Source: Streptomyces sp. A1277 (GTDB taxonomy: Bacteria > Actinomycetota > Actinomycetes > Streptomycetales > Streptomycetaceae). Taken from it: DNA of 64,000 nucleotides. The notes under the pieces were generated by a model. That model did not search any database and had not been told where the DNA came from. It saw nothing but the letters and a program-made list of their open reading frames with translations. The stretch is from contig NZ_SSBI01000019.1 of the NCBI RefSeq assembly GCF_004795015.1, positions 57,111-121,110 on the forward strand. Reading direction: 5' to 3'. Positions 31,842 to 41,420 of the stretch are shown here, piece after piece; position 1 is the first letter of the stretch; each line of letters starts with the position of its first letter. The position numbers and the translations under genes were made by a program.

Positions 31842-33716
31842 GTGCCCTCTCGTACGACTCTGGCAGCCACCACCGCCGCTCTGATCGCCCTCGCCGCCCC
31901 CATGGCCTTCGCCGCCCCGGCCCCCCGGCCGGCGGCGGCCCAGGCCGCGGCCTGGGACACCGACCGGGCGGCCGCCGCCCACACCGCCGACCCCGGATCG
32001 GTCACCGCGTCCGGCAGCGAGAACGACGCCACCGGGCCGGGGGCCGCCGCTGACGGCGACGGAGCCACCCGCTGGTCCAGCGACTTCGCCGACGACGCCT
32101 GGATACGGGTCGACCTCGGCTCCGTCATCCGGATCAGCCGGGTCACCCTGGACTGGGAAGCCGCCTACGGCAAGAAGTACGTCCTGGAGGTGTCCAGGAA
32201 CGGCACCGACTGGACCACCTTCTACACCGAGGACGACGGCACCGGCGGCAGCGTCACCGCGCACACCTACCCGCAGGAGGTCACCGGCCGCTACGTCCGG
32301 ATGCGCGGCATCCAGCGCGCCACCCCCTGGGGCTACTCCCTGTACTCCTTCAAGGTGTACGGCGGTGAGCAGGCCCCCGCCTCCACGACCCGCACCAACC
32401 TCGCCCTGAACCACCCCGCGTACGGCGACCTCTACCAGCACGCCGGCAACTCACCGGCCTTCGTGACCGACGGCGGCTGGCCGGCCGACCTGAAGGCCGA
32501 CCAGTCGCGCTGGTCCAGCGACTGGAACGCCAACCGCTGGGTCGGCGTCGACCTCGGAGCCACCTCCACGATCGACACCGTCGACCTGTACTGGGAGGCC
32601 GCCTACGCGGTCGACTACCGCATCCAGGTCTCCGACGACAACCGCACCTGGCGCACCGTCTACCAGCCCTCGGCCGCCGAAGCCGCCGCCCGCCGCGCCG
32701 ACGTGAAGGCCCCCGGCGACGCGGTCGGCCGCCACGACACCGTCACCCTGCCCACCCCGGCGACCGGCCGCTACGTCCGGATGCTCGGCGTCGAGCGCCG
32801 CTCGTTCTACAACCCGGCGCCCTCGACCGCCCAGTTCGGCTACTCCCTCTACGAGTTCCAGGTCTGGGGCACCGGAGGCAGCGCGAACGCCGCCTACCCG
32901 GCCCTGCCCAAGGACCCCGGCGGCGCGTACAGCACCACGTTCTTCGACGACTTCAACGGCTCGGGCCTGGACCGCTCCAAGTGGCGGGTCGTGCGCACCG
33001 GCACGGAGATGGGCCCGGTCAACGGCGAGTCGCAGGCATACGTCGACTCGCCGGAGAACATCCGCACCGAGAACGGCGCCCTCGTCCTTCAGTCGAAGTA
33101 CTGCAAGGGCTGCACCCCGACGCCCAACGGCACCTTCGACTTCACCTCCGGCCGCATCGACACCAACACCAAGTTCGACTTCACCTACGGCAAGGTCAGC
33201 GCCCGTATGAAGCTGCCGGTCGGCGACGGCTTCTGGCCCGCCTTCTGGCTGCTCGGCAGCAACGTGGACGACCCGGACGTCTCCTGGCCCGGCTCGGGCG
33301 AGACGGACATCATGGAGAACATCGGCTACGGCGACTGGACCAGCTCCGCCCTGCACGGCCCCGGCTACTCGGCCGACGGCAACATCGGCGCGCAGCAGAC
33401 CTATCCGAACGGCGGCCGCGCCGACGAGTGGCACACCTACGGCGTCGAGTGGACGCCCGAAGGCATGACGTTCACCGTCGACGACCGGGTCGTGCAGACG
33501 ACCTCCCGCCAGAAGACGGAGTCCACCCGCGGCCAGTGGGTCTTCGACCACAACCAGTACGTGATCCTCAACCTGGCCCTCGGCGGCGCCTACCCCGGCG
33601 GATGGAACCAGGTCAGTCAGCCCTACTGGGGTCTCCCGCAGTCCAGCGTCGACCGCATCGCGCAGGGCGGTATCAAGGCGGAGATCGACTGGGTGCGGGT
33701 CGAGCAGAAGAAGTAG
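31842..33716 (+). CDS. secreted GH16 endo-beta-glucanase with two discoidin (F5/8 type C) domains
   Basis: Exported 624-residue enzyme. A Sec signal ends near residue 25-35 (Ala-X-Ala). Two discoidin-type carbohydrate-binding domains follow (about 45-180 and 185-345, both with RWSSD and WEAAY motifs). The catalytic GH16 domain begins at about 360 (FFDDFNGSGLDRSKWRV). The active-site motif is GETDIMEN, with nucleophile Glu487, Asp489 and acid/base Glu492; Thr488 replaces the usual Ile/Leu. Bacterial GH16 of this form are mostly laminarinases (endo-1,3(4)-beta-glucanases). GTG 31842 follows GGGAG. It would release oligosaccharides for the neighbouring importer. Confidence 0.93.
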   Translation: MPSRTTLAATTAALIALAAPMAFAAPAPRPAAAQAAAWDTDRAAAAHTADPGSVTASGSENDATGPGAAADGDGATRWSSDFADDAWIRVDLGSVIRISRVTLDWEAAYGKKYVLEVSRNGTDWTTFYTEDDGTGGSVTAHTYPQEVTGRYVRMRGIQRATPWGYSLYSFKVYGGEQAPASTTRTNLALNHPAYGDLYQHAGNSPAFVTDGGWPADLKADQSRWSSDWNANRWVGVDLGATSTIDTVDLYWEAAYAVDYRIQVSDDNRTWRTVYQPSAAEAAARRADVKAPGDAVGRHDTVTLPTPATGRYVRMLGVERRSFYNPAPSTAQFGYSLYEFQVWGTGGSANAAYPALPKDPGGAYSTTFFDDFNGSGLDRSKWRVVRTGTEMGPVNGESQAYVDSPENIRTENGALVLQSKYCKGCTPTPNGTFDFTSGRIDTNTKFDFTYGKVSARMKLPVGDGFWPAFWLLGSNVDDPDVSWPGSGETDIMENIGYGDWTSSALHGPGYSADGNIGAQQTYPNGGRADEWHTYGVEWTPEGMTFTVDDRVVQTTSRQKTESTRGQWVFDHNQYVILNLALGGAYPGGWNQVSQPYWGLPQSSVDRIAQGGIKAEIDWVRVEQKK

Positions 33717-33763
33717 CCGCACCGACCCCTCGCGTCACGCCACCCCCCGGCCCAACCGAACCC

Positions 33764-33805
33764 CCGCGCGCGGCACGGCACCCGCACCCGCTGTGCCGCG
33801 CGCGG
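33764..33805 (+). terminator. terminator between GH16 and GH3 genes
   Basis: CCGCGCGCGGCAC (33764-33776) pairs over 13 bp with GTGCCGCGCGCGG (33793-33805). It lies 22 bp before the GH3 start codon, just ahead of its ribosome site, so it may modulate rather than end transcription. Confidence 0.7.
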
Positions 33806-33827
33806 CCACCGTACGAAGGAGCCGCAC

Positions 33828-36800
33828 ATGCCACCCCGCACCCGTCACCGGGCGAGACCCACGACCGCCGCACTGGCCGCCGCCGCCGTCCTGGCCGGCC
33901 TGCTCGCCGGCGCCGTCCCCAGCGCGGCCGCCCCGGCCGCCGACGAACCGGCGCCCGTCGCCGTCGACCGGTTCGAGGGCGAGGTGCCCTTCGCCCAGCA
34001 GCCGGCCGAGGGCATCTTCACCTGGGGCGGCGACGCCGACGACCCGCCCGCCCTGGCGCTGAAGGACCGGACGGACGCCCCCGAGGGCGCCAAGGTCCTC
34101 GAAGGCAGCTACGACATCAGCGGCTACGGCGGCTTCAGCCACGACTACGCCGCCGACCAGCCCGCCCACGACTGGTCCGCCCACAAGGGCATCCGCTTCT
34201 GGTGGTACGGCCAGAACACCGCCCCCCTGCCGCCCGGTTCGGGCAAGCGGATCGCCTTCGAGATCAAGGACGGCGGCGCCAACGGCGAGGCGTCCGAGCT
34301 GTGGACGACCTCCTTCACCGACGACTGGGAGGGCTGGCACCAGGTCGAGATCCCGTTCGCCGACTTCACCTACCGGGGTGACTACCAGCCAGTCGGCGGC
34401 ATCGACCAGGTCCTCGGCCTCGACGAGATGTGGGGCTACGCCCTCACCCTGCCGACCGGCGCCCCCGGCAAGTTCGCCATGGACGGCGTGGAGCTGTACG
34501 GCAAGGCCGACGCGGCCCTGAAGGCGAGCGTCGTCACCGACGCGGCGGTGCTCCCGGTCAAGCAGGGCGCGACCGCCACCCTCGGCCTCACGGTCGCCAC
34601 GACCGGCTCCGCCCCGCTGGAGGAGCCCGTCACCGTCGCCTACGAGACCACGGGCGGCACCGCGAAGGCGGGTACCGACTTCACCCCGGTCAGCGGTACC
34701 TACACCTTCCCCGCGGGCACCGCATCCGGCACCACGCACAAGGTCTCCGTCGCCACGAAGAAGGTGGCCGGCGCCGCCTCCGCGAAGACGGTCCCGCTCC
34801 AGCTGACCGTCACCGGCGCCAAGGCGCCCAAGGAGAACCCGCAGGTCGTCATCGACGCCCACGGGCTGCCCTACCAGAACGCGAAGCTGCCGGTGAAGCA
34901 GCGGGTCGCCGACCTGCTCGCCCGGATGTCGCCCGCCGAGAAGGCCGGCCAGATGACCCAGGCCGAGCGCAACGCGCTCGCCTCGCAGGGCGACATCGCC
35001 ACCTACGACCTCGGCTCGCTGCTCTCCGGCGGCGGCTCGGTCCCCACGCCCAACACCCCCGAGGCGTGGGCGAAGATGGTCGACGGCTACCAGCTGCGCG
35101 CCCAGGCCACCCGCTTCCAGATCCCGCTGATCTACGGCGTGGACGCGGTGCACGGCCACAACAACCTGGTCGGCGCCACGATCATGCCGCACAACATCGG
35201 CCTCGGCGCCACGCGCGACCCGAAGACCGCCGAGAAGACCGGCGCCGTCACCGCGAGCGAGGTGCGCGCCACCGGCGTCCCGTGGGACTTCGCGCCCTGC
35301 CTCTGCGTCTCGCGCGACGAGCGCTGGGGCCGTACCTACGAGTCCTACGGTGAGGACCCGGCCCTCGTGGAGTCCCTGGAGACCGTCATCCAGGGCATGC
35401 AGGGCGCCGCGTCCGGCAAGGACCTCGCCCGCAACGACAAGGTGCTGGCCACCGCCAAGCACTTCGTCGGCGACGGCGGCACGGAGTACGGCTCATCGAC
35501 CACCGGTTCGTACCCGATCGACCAGGGCGTCACCAAGGTCACCCGGCAGGAGCTGGAGGCCGTCCACCTGGCGCCCTTCACGGAGTCGGTGAAGCGCGGG
35601 GTCGGCACGGTCATGCCGTCGTACTCCTCGCTCGACATCATCGGGGACGACGAGGGCCCGGTGAAGATGCACGCCAACGCCGCGATGATCAACGGCGTCC
35701 TCAAGGACCGGATGGGCTTCGAGGGCTTCGTCATCAGCGACTACCAGGCGATCGACCAGATCCCCGGCGACTACGCGAGCGACGTGCGGACCTCGATCAA
35801 CGCCGGGCTCGACATGATCATGGTCCCGACGGCGTACAAGGACTTCACCAAGACGCTCCAGGACGAGGTCACCGCCGGCCGCATCCCGCAGGCCCGGATC
35901 GATGACGCGGTCTCCCGCATCCTGACCCAGAAGTTCAAGCTGGGCCTGTTCGAGAAGCCGTACGCGGACACCTCCGACCTGAAGAAGATCGGTTCGGCCG
36001 AGCACCGGGCCGTGGCCCGCGACGCCGCCGCCAAGTCCCAGGTGCTGCTGAAGAACGACGGCGGTGTGCTGCCGCTGAAGTCCTCGCAGAAGGTGTACGT
36101 GGCCGGCTCCAACGCCGACGACATCGGCAACCAGGCCGGCGGCTGGACGGTCAGCTGGCAGGGCTCCTCCGGCGACATCACCCCGGGCACGACGATCCTG
36201 TCGGCCATGAAGAAGGACGCCGCGTCCGTCACGTACTCCAAGGACGCGTCCGCCGACACGGCCGGCTACGACGTCGGTGTGGTGGTCGTCGGTGAGACCC
36301 CGTACGCGGAGGGCGTCGGAGACGTCGGCAACGGGCACGACCTGGAGCTGTCCGCCGCCGACAAGGCGGCGGTCGACAAGGTCTGCGCCGCGATGAAGTG
36401 CGCGGTCCTGATCGTCTCGGGCCGCCCCCAGCTCATCGGGGACAGGCTCGGCGACATCGACGCGCTGGTGGCCTCCTGGCTGCCGGGCACCGAGGGCGAC
36501 GGCGTGGCCGACGTGCTCTTCGGCAAGCGGGCCTTCACCGGGCAGCTGCCGGTGACCTGGCCGAAGTCCACATCCCAGCTGCCGATCAACGTGGGCGACG
36601 CGGCGTACGACCCGCAGTTCCCGTACGGCTGGGGGCTCACCACGCTGACCAAGCCCCCGGCGGGCGGCGAGCTCACGCTCACCGCGCTCGGGCTGGCCGC
36701 CCAGGTCGCCGAGAAGACCGGCCTCGGCCGCACGGACGTGGGCCGCGTCATCGTCGGCCAGGCCCGGCTGCTGGTCCAGCAGAAGATCGGCGGGAAGCTG

Positions 36801-36905
36801 ACCGAGAAGGTGTCCAAGCCGTTCGCGGACGCCGACCACCTGCTGCTCACCGGTGATCTGACCGGTGCGGTGGCGAAGCTCAGGACGGCCTACCGGGCCG
36901 CCTGA
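33828..36905 (+). CDS. secreted GH3 beta-glucosidase with N-terminal carbohydrate-binding and Calx-beta-like domains
   Basis: Exported 1025-residue exo-acting glucosidase. A signal peptide (about 1-35) is followed by a CBM11-like jelly-roll domain (about 45-225), a Calx-beta-like repeat (about 230-325, GTAKAGTDFTPVSGTYTFP), the GH3 N-domain (about 345-690) with the nucleophile Asp638 in GFVISDYQAID, the GH3 C-domain (about 720-925, ending FPYGWGL) and an extra helical tail of about 90 residues. YGVDAVHGHNN and KHFVGDGGTEYG are substrate-site motifs. GAAGGAG precedes ATG 33828. It would trim glucan oligomers outside the cell; cellobiose or laminaribiose are both possible. Confidence 0.92.
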   Translation: MPPRTRHRARPTTAALAAAAVLAGLLAGAVPSAAAPAADEPAPVAVDRFEGEVPFAQQPAEGIFTWGGDADDPPALALKDRTDAPEGAKVLEGSYDISGYGGFSHDYAADQPAHDWSAHKGIRFWWYGQNTAPLPPGSGKRIAFEIKDGGANGEASELWTTSFTDDWEGWHQVEIPFADFTYRGDYQPVGGIDQVLGLDEMWGYALTLPTGAPGKFAMDGVELYGKADAALKASVVTDAAVLPVKQGATATLGLTVATTGSAPLEEPVTVAYETTGGTAKAGTDFTPVSGTYTFPAGTASGTTHKVSVATKKVAGAASAKTVPLQLTVTGAKAPKENPQVVIDAHGLPYQNAKLPVKQRVADLLARMSPAEKAGQMTQAERNALASQGDIATYDLGSLLSGGGSVPTPNTPEAWAKMVDGYQLRAQATRFQIPLIYGVDAVHGHNNLVGATIMPHNIGLGATRDPKTAEKTGAVTASEVRATGVPWDFAPCLCVSRDERWGRTYESYGEDPALVESLETVIQGMQGAASGKDLARNDKVLATAKHFVGDGGTEYGSSTTGSYPIDQGVTKVTRQELEAVHLAPFTESVKRGVGTVMPSYSSLDIIGDDEGPVKMHANAAMINGVLKDRMGFEGFVISDYQAIDQIPGDYASDVRTSINAGLDMIMVPTAYKDFTKTLQDEVTAGRIPQARIDDAVSRILTQKFKLGLFEKPYADTSDLKKIGSAEHRAVARDAAAKSQVLLKNDGGVLPLKSSQKVYVAGSNADDIGNQAGGWTVSWQGSSGDITPGTTILSAMKKDAASVTYSKDASADTAGYDVGVVVVGETPYAEGVGDVGNGHDLELSAADKAAVDKVCAAMKCAVLIVSGRPQLIGDRLGDIDALVASWLPGTEGDGVADVLFGKRAFTGQLPVTWPKSTSQLPINVGDAAYDPQFPYGWGLTTLTKPPAGGELTLTALGLAAQVAEKTGLGRTDVGRVIVGQARLLVQQKIGGKLTEKVSKPFADADHLLLTGDLTGAVAKLRTAYRAA

Positions 36906-36915
36906 CGGACGCGGG

Positions 36916-36948
36916 GCGGGCGGGCGGCACGGGAGGCCGCCCGCCCGC
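36916..36948 (+). terminator. terminator after GH3 gene
   Basis: A 13-bp perfect stem, GCGGGCGGGCGGC (36916-36928) with GCCGCCCGCCCGC (36936-36948), and a 7-nt loop, 10 bp after the GH3 stop. It closes the glucan locus. Confidence 0.85.
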
Positions 36949-36998
36949 TCCGTCTTTCCGCCCGCCCGTTTCGCACGCGTGTGCGTTAGCTTGGGAGT

Positions 36999-38423
36999 AT
37001 GCGGAACCGGTCGTTCCCCACCTCTGCGGTCCCGGCCCTCCTGGCGGGACTCCTGATGGCGCTGTCCGCCCTCGCCCTGTTCCTGGCCCCCGCCGCCCCG
37101 GCCGCGACCGGCGCCTCCACCGTGGACGACGTCGCCCAGGCCCTGCGCAAGGGGCCCGTCTACGTCGACCCGGCCGCGTCCGACCAGCTCTCCCGGGGCC
37201 AGGCCGCCGCGCTCAGCAAGAAGATCAAGGACGCGGACAAGCCGGTCTTCGTGGCCGTGCTGCCCAGGAGCGCCGCCTTCCCCGAGGACAGCGTCCTGCG
37301 CACCCTGCGCACCGACACCGGGATCACCGGCGTCTACGCGATACGCCTCGGCGACGGCTTCAACGCGGGCGCCGACCCGCAGGTGATGTCCCGGAGCGCG
37401 GTCATCAACCTCACCGCCGCCGTGAAGACGCCCGGCGCGGACACCGACGCCGCGACCCAGCTGAACGCCTTCGTGGACCGGGCCGTCGAACAGGCCCGCG
37501 GCCACGCGCCCGGCTCCTGGGGCGGCGGCGGCTCCTCGGCCGGGCGGGGCTCGACCGCCGTCGGCCTGGCCGTGGCCGGGGGCGTGGTGGTCCTCGGCGG
37601 GGCCGCCGCGTACACGGTCGTACGCCGGGGCCGCAGGCGCAGGGAGACCGAGGAGCGGGCCGCGCTCGACAAGCTGCGGGTGGTCGTGGACGAGGACATC
37701 ACGGCGTACGGCGAGACTTTGGAACGGCTCGACTTCCACCCGGCGGAGGCCGGTGCCGACGACGCGATGCGCGCCGACTACGAGCGCGCCCTCGACTCCT
37801 ACGAGAGCGCCAAGTCCCGTATGGCGCACGCCGGTCACCCCTCGGACGTGCGCGGGGTGACCCAGGCCCTGGAGGACGGGCGCTACTCGCTGGCCGTGCT
37901 GGACGCCCGCCGCTCGGGCCACGAGATCCCGGCCCGCCGCCCGCCCTGCTTCTTCGACCCGCGCCACGGCCCCTCGGTCGCCGACGTCCGCTGGGCCCCG
38001 GCCCGCGGTACGGCCCGCGAGGTGCCGGTGTGCGCCGCCGACGAGGTGCGGCTGCGCGACGGCGAGGACCCGATGAGCCGCACCGTCGAGGTGGGCGACG
38101 GCACCCGCCGCCCCTACTGGGAGGCGGGCCCGGCCTACGGCCCCTGGGCGGGCGGCTACTTCGGCGGCGGCCTGCTCCCCGGCCTCCTGGTGGGCACCAT
38201 GCTCGGCTCGATGCTCGCCACCCCGGCCTACGCGGCGGACTACGGGGGCGGCGACTTCGGCGGGGGCGACTTCTCCGGCGGTGACTTCTCCGGCTCGGAC
38301 TTCGACTCGTCCGGCTTCGGCGGCGGCGGGTTCGGGGACGGCGGAGGCTTCGGTGACGGCGGAGGTTTCGGTGACGGGGGCGGCTTCGGCGGCGGCGGCG
38401 GTGACTTCGGGGGCGGCTTCTGA
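36999..38423 (+). CDS. exported membrane protein with Gly/Asp/Phe-rich tail, function unknown
   Basis: A 474-residue protein. A signal (about 8-36) leads to an extracytoplasmic domain (38-175) resembling the TPM-like domains of actinobacterial membrane proteins, with VDDVAQALRKGPVYVDPAAS. A membrane helix (about 183-205) is followed by RRGRRRR, a cytoplasmic helical domain with AL..LRVVVDEDITAYGETLE, a second hydrophobic stretch (about 389-410), and a tail of repeated GGGDF/GDGGGF units to the end. A possible -10 TAGCTT (36987-36992) lies 6 nt before ATG 36999, so a leaderless transcript is possible. I do not know its role; similar Gly-rich-tailed proteins are common hypothetical proteins in Streptomyces. 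Confidence 0.8.
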   Translation: MRNRSFPTSAVPALLAGLLMALSALALFLAPAAPAATGASTVDDVAQALRKGPVYVDPAASDQLSRGQAAALSKKIKDADKPVFVAVLPRSAAFPEDSVLRTLRTDTGITGVYAIRLGDGFNAGADPQVMSRSAVINLTAAVKTPGADTDAATQLNAFVDRAVEQARGHAPGSWGGGGSSAGRGSTAVGLAVAGGVVVLGGAAAYTVVRRGRRRRETEERAALDKLRVVVDEDITAYGETLERLDFHPAEAGADDAMRADYERALDSYESAKSRMAHAGHPSDVRGVTQALEDGRYSLAVLDARRSGHEIPARRPPCFFDPRHGPSVADVRWAPARGTAREVPVCAADEVRLRDGEDPMSRTVEVGDGTRRPYWEAGPAYGPWAGGYFGGGLLPGLLVGTMLGSMLATPAYAADYGGGDFGGGDFSGGDFSGSDFDSSGFGGGGFGDGGGFGDGGGFGDGGGFGGGGGDFGGGF

Positions 38424-38445
38424 CGCCCCCGCGCAGGCCGTGAGC

Positions 38446-38477
38446 AAGGGGTGCGGGACCACATTCCCGCACCCCTT
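38446..38477. terminator. bidirectional terminator
   Basis: AAGGGGTGCGGGA (38446-38458) and TCCCGCACCCCTT (38465-38477) form a 13-bp perfect stem with a 6-nt loop between the convergent Gly-rich protein and adenosine deaminase genes. Confidence 0.88.
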
Positions 38478-38501
38478 ACTGTGCGCAACGAGCAGGCCGG
38501 C

Positions 38502-40148
38502 TCAGCCGCGACCGCCGTGGGCGCGCTCGAAGGAGGCGAAGGCCACCTCCTGGCGCCACTCGGTCGCCGCCTTCGGGTTCGCTGCCAGGTACTGGGCGCA
38601 GCGCGCGCTCGGGCGGCCGTCACCGGGGCGGTCGGCCCGGCAGGCGGGCACCGGCCGGTAGCCGGAGGGCGCGGAACCGGCGGCCCACAGGGAGCGGCCG
38701 TCGCGGAAGGCGTACTCCAGCGAGGCGCGGGCCAGGTCCTTCAGCTCGGTGTACGACAGGCCGTACGTCTTCGCGGCGTACTGGTACTCGTGGCTGATGT
38801 CGATCCGCGAGACCCCCGGGTCGTCGGTGGACAGCACGATCGGGACGCCGTAGCGGCGGTACGCGTTGAACGGGTGGTCGTCGCCCGCGATGCCGAGGAT
38901 CTGCTTGTTGCTGGAGAACGGCACCTCGACGGCGACGTGCCGCCGGGCCATCGTCCGGGCCAGCTGCCGCCAGTCGTCCTCGTGGACCAGGTCCACACCG
39001 TGCCCGATGCGCTCGGCCCCGGCGACCCGCACCGCCTCGTTGATGTGGAAGGTCAGGTCCTCCGGCTTGACCAGGCCGGGCGCCAGCTCACCGGCGTGCA
39101 GGGTGAGGTGGGCGCCCGGGTACTGCCCGCGCAGGTACTTCAGCATCCGCATCTGGAGGCTGTAGTCGCGCAGCGAGGTCTCGCCGTCCTCCGGCTGTAC
39201 GAGGTTGACGGCGACGAACCTCGGGTCGCGCTCGGCCAGCCGCATGCCGACCGCGATCTGCGTGAACACGCGGGCCGGGCTGCTGCCCCGGGAGACCTGG
39301 GAGATCCACCGGACGGGCAGCCGGCAGGCGGGGGCGGGGTGCGGGGTGTCGCAGTGCGCGGTCTGTCGGAACTGGGCGTCGGAGTCGTCGGCCTCCTCGA
39401 CCCCCTCGTCCACCACCCGGTCGAGCTGTCCGCCGGCCAGGAGCTTGCGGTGGAGCGCGGCCGGGTCGGCGTCGTAACCCACCGTGTCGGCCAGCTTCTT
39501 GGCGCTGTCCGAGGCCGGGCTGACCATCGTCTCCAGATAGAACTGGTTCTGCTTGACGGCGGTGTCGGCGACGTTGGCCAGCATCTTGCCCCGGTCGTAC
39601 CAGGTCGCCATGGAGAACTTGCCGAAGGTGTCGAAGAAGTGGTCGTGGCCGGACTGGTCGGCCGGGAAGTCCTGCATCGACCACGCCCGGACGATCTGCT
39701 GCCGGAACGCGCTGTCCGTCCGCGCGTCGGCGGCGGGCCGGGTGCCCGGGCCGCACGGCGGGGCCACCGCCGTCATCGTCGCGTCGATGCACAGGTCGTG
39801 GTCGGTCGCGAGCTTGATCAGGTACTCGGTCGTGACCGCGCCCGACAGGTGGTTGTGCAGGTCACCGCCCTTGGGCAGGTCCTTGAAGAAGGCCCGCAGC
39901 CGCGCGGGCCGGTTCTGCGCGTCCCTGAGGTAGGCGGCGGTCGCGCGCTCGGCCGGGGTCACCACGCGGGGCGAGGAGTCCGGTAGCGGCGCGGCGGTCG
40001 CCGGGATCGCCGGGAGCAGGGTCAGGACGGCGAGTGCGCCGCCGAATCCGGCCAGCAGGGTGGACTTGGGACGGCGTGCCGTCCGATGGGTAATGATCAC
40101 CGCCGAATGATCGCTTCCGGTGAGAGCATTTCCCATCGAATCCCGCAT
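38502..40148 (-). CDS. exported adenosine deaminase-like amidohydrolase
   Basis: A 548-residue metal-dependent hydrolase with an N-terminal signal (hydrophobic stretch about residues 32-50, Ala-X-Ala near 53). Adenosine/AMP deaminase motifs are all present: DLHNHLSGA (metal His pair), LTLHAGE (catalytic Glu region), ERIGHGVDL and LSTDDPGV. Cytoplasmic bacterial deaminases are about 340 residues and unexported, so this is the longer exported (ADGF-like) kind, which probably deaminates extracellular adenosine for purine salvage. ATG 40148 is my choice; 40136 and GTG 40166 are possible and none has a strong SD. It is divergent from the muramidase gene. Confidence 0.88.
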   Translation of the reverse strand: MRDSMGNALTGSDHSAVIITHRTARRPKSTLLAGFGGALAVLTLLPAIPATAAPLPDSSPRVVTPAERATAAYLRDAQNRPARLRAFFKDLPKGGDLHNHLSGAVTTEYLIKLATDHDLCIDATMTAVAPPCGPGTRPAADARTDSAFRQQIVRAWSMQDFPADQSGHDHFFDTFGKFSMATWYDRGKMLANVADTAVKQNQFYLETMVSPASDSAKKLADTVGYDADPAALHRKLLAGGQLDRVVDEGVEEADDSDAQFRQTAHCDTPHPAPACRLPVRWISQVSRGSSPARVFTQIAVGMRLAERDPRFVAVNLVQPEDGETSLRDYSLQMRMLKYLRGQYPGAHLTLHAGELAPGLVKPEDLTFHINEAVRVAGAERIGHGVDLVHEDDWRQLARTMARRHVAVEVPFSSNKQILGIAGDDHPFNAYRRYGVPIVLSTDDPGVSRIDISHEYQYAAKTYGLSYTELKDLARASLEYAFRDGRSLWAAGSAPSGYRPVPACRADRPGDGRPSARCAQYLAANPKAATEWRQEVAFASFERAHGGRG

Positions 40149-40385
40149 ACCACCGGAAACGTCCACTCGATCGAGTGCGCGGACCTACCCGTCAGTTCGG
40201 AAAACTTCCGTCGAGTGCCGGTCGTTTGTACAGCTCATCAAGGCGGAGAGAGGTGTAGACCACTAATGGCAACGGAAAACTATTTACCGCCCACCCGGTT
40301 CTGTGGCTCACTATGTCGTGTTCGCGACAACAACGCGCGTAGACCGTCGCCGGACAGCCTGTCCCCCCACAAGCAGGAGGCCGCC
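40149..40385. other. divergent intergenic region, deaminase/muramidase
   Basis: This 237-bp spacer is AT-richer than the genes (for example AACGGAAAACTATTTACC). CACTCGATCGAGTG (40171-40184) is a 14-bp perfect palindrome just upstream of the deaminase start and may be an operator. A possible -10 for the muramidase is TATGTC near 40313. I see no ORF here. Confidence 0.45.
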
Positions 40386-41267
40386 GTGTTCCCCCGCAGC
40401 ATTTCCCTCAAGCCCACCCAGAAGAGACTCACCGTGGCCGGTGTCATCGGCACGAGCGCCGTGCTGCTGCTCGGTCTGCTGTCCGGCGGCACCGCGTCGG
40501 CGGCGCCCGCGCCGGCCAATCCCGTGCCGTACGGCCAGGGCTACATGGGCGTCGGTTACATCCAGGACGCCAAGGACTTCAAGCCGGACACCCGGCAGCT
40601 GCACCTTGCCCCCCGCGCCGACGCCAACCTCAAGGCGAACCCCGAGGGCATCGACGTCTCCGGCTGGCAGGGCGGCATCAACTGGAGCTCGGTGCGCGGC
40701 GCGGGCATCGAGTTCGCCTGGATGAAGGCGACCGAGGGTCTGACGTACAAGGACTCGACGTTCAGTGCCAACTACCTGAACGCCTACAACGCCGGTGTGA
40801 TCCGGGGCGCGTACCACTACGCGCGGCCCGACGTCTCCGGCGGTGCGGCCCAGGCGGACTTCTTCGCCAGCAACGGCGGCGCCTGGTCCCGCGACAACCT
40901 CACGCTCCCCGGCGTGCTCGACATCGAGGGCACCTGCTACGGCTACTCCCAGGCCGGCATGCAGCAGTGGATTCTCGACTTCTACAACAAGTACAAGGCC
41001 CGTACAGGCCGTGACGTCGTGATCTACACCAGCCCGAGCTGGTGGAACACCTGCACCGGCGGCTGGAGCGGCATGTCCGCCCGCAGCCCCCTGTGGGTCG
41101 CGAACTGGACCACCGGCACCCCCAGCATCCCGTCGGGCTTCCCCTTCTATACGGTCTGGCAGTACACCTCCACCGGCGCGGTGAACGGTGTCTCCGGCAA
41201 CGTCGACCGGGACCGCTTCAGCGGTGACCGCTCCCGCCTGCTGGCCCTGGCCAACAACACACCGTGA
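40386..41267 (+). CDS. secreted GH25 lysozyme (N,O-diacetylmuramidase)
   Basis: Exported 293-residue muramidase cleaving the MurNAc-GlcNAc beta-1,4 bond of peptidoglycan. The Sec signal (about 15-42) ends ASAAPAPA. A propeptide-like segment to about 78 follows, then the GH25 barrel beginning GIDVSGWQGGINW. The catalytic acids are in this Asp-containing strand and in GVLDIEGTCYG. WQYTSTGAVNGVSGNVDRDRF is the typical C-terminal region. GTG 40386 is preceded by AGGAGG. It belongs with the Streptomyces cellosyl-type enzymes. The NagZ-like gene downstream could process the fragments. Confidence 0.94.
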   Translation: MFPRSISLKPTQKRLTVAGVIGTSAVLLLGLLSGGTASAAPAPANPVPYGQGYMGVGYIQDAKDFKPDTRQLHLAPRADANLKANPEGIDVSGWQGGINWSSVRGAGIEFAWMKATEGLTYKDSTFSANYLNAYNAGVIRGAYHYARPDVSGGAAQADFFASNGGAWSRDNLTLPGVLDIEGTCYGYSQAGMQQWILDFYNKYKARTGRDVVIYTSPSWWNTCTGGWSGMSARSPLWVANWTTGTPSIPSGFPFYTVWQYTSTGAVNGVSGNVDRDRFSGDRSRLLALANNTP

Positions 41268-41323
41268 CGGCGGACACCGCACCACACCGCCCCCTCCCCG
41301 GGCGTGGCCTCTGAATGAGGGGT

Positions 41324-41365
41324 ACGAGGGCCGGAGTGGCCGCAACCGGCCGCTCCGGCCCTCGT
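41324..41365 (+). terminator. terminator after GH25 gene
   Basis: ACGAGGGCCGGAG (41324-41336) and CTCCGGCCCTCGT (41353-41365) pair perfectly, continuing through a T-G wobble into GGCCG/CGGCC around a CAAC loop: a 19-bp stem, 56 bp after the stop. Confidence 0.88.
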
Positions 41366-41420
41366 CCGTCCTCCCCGAGCCCCGCCCGGCTCCACGAGAC
41401 CGTTCACGAAGGAGCACGAC

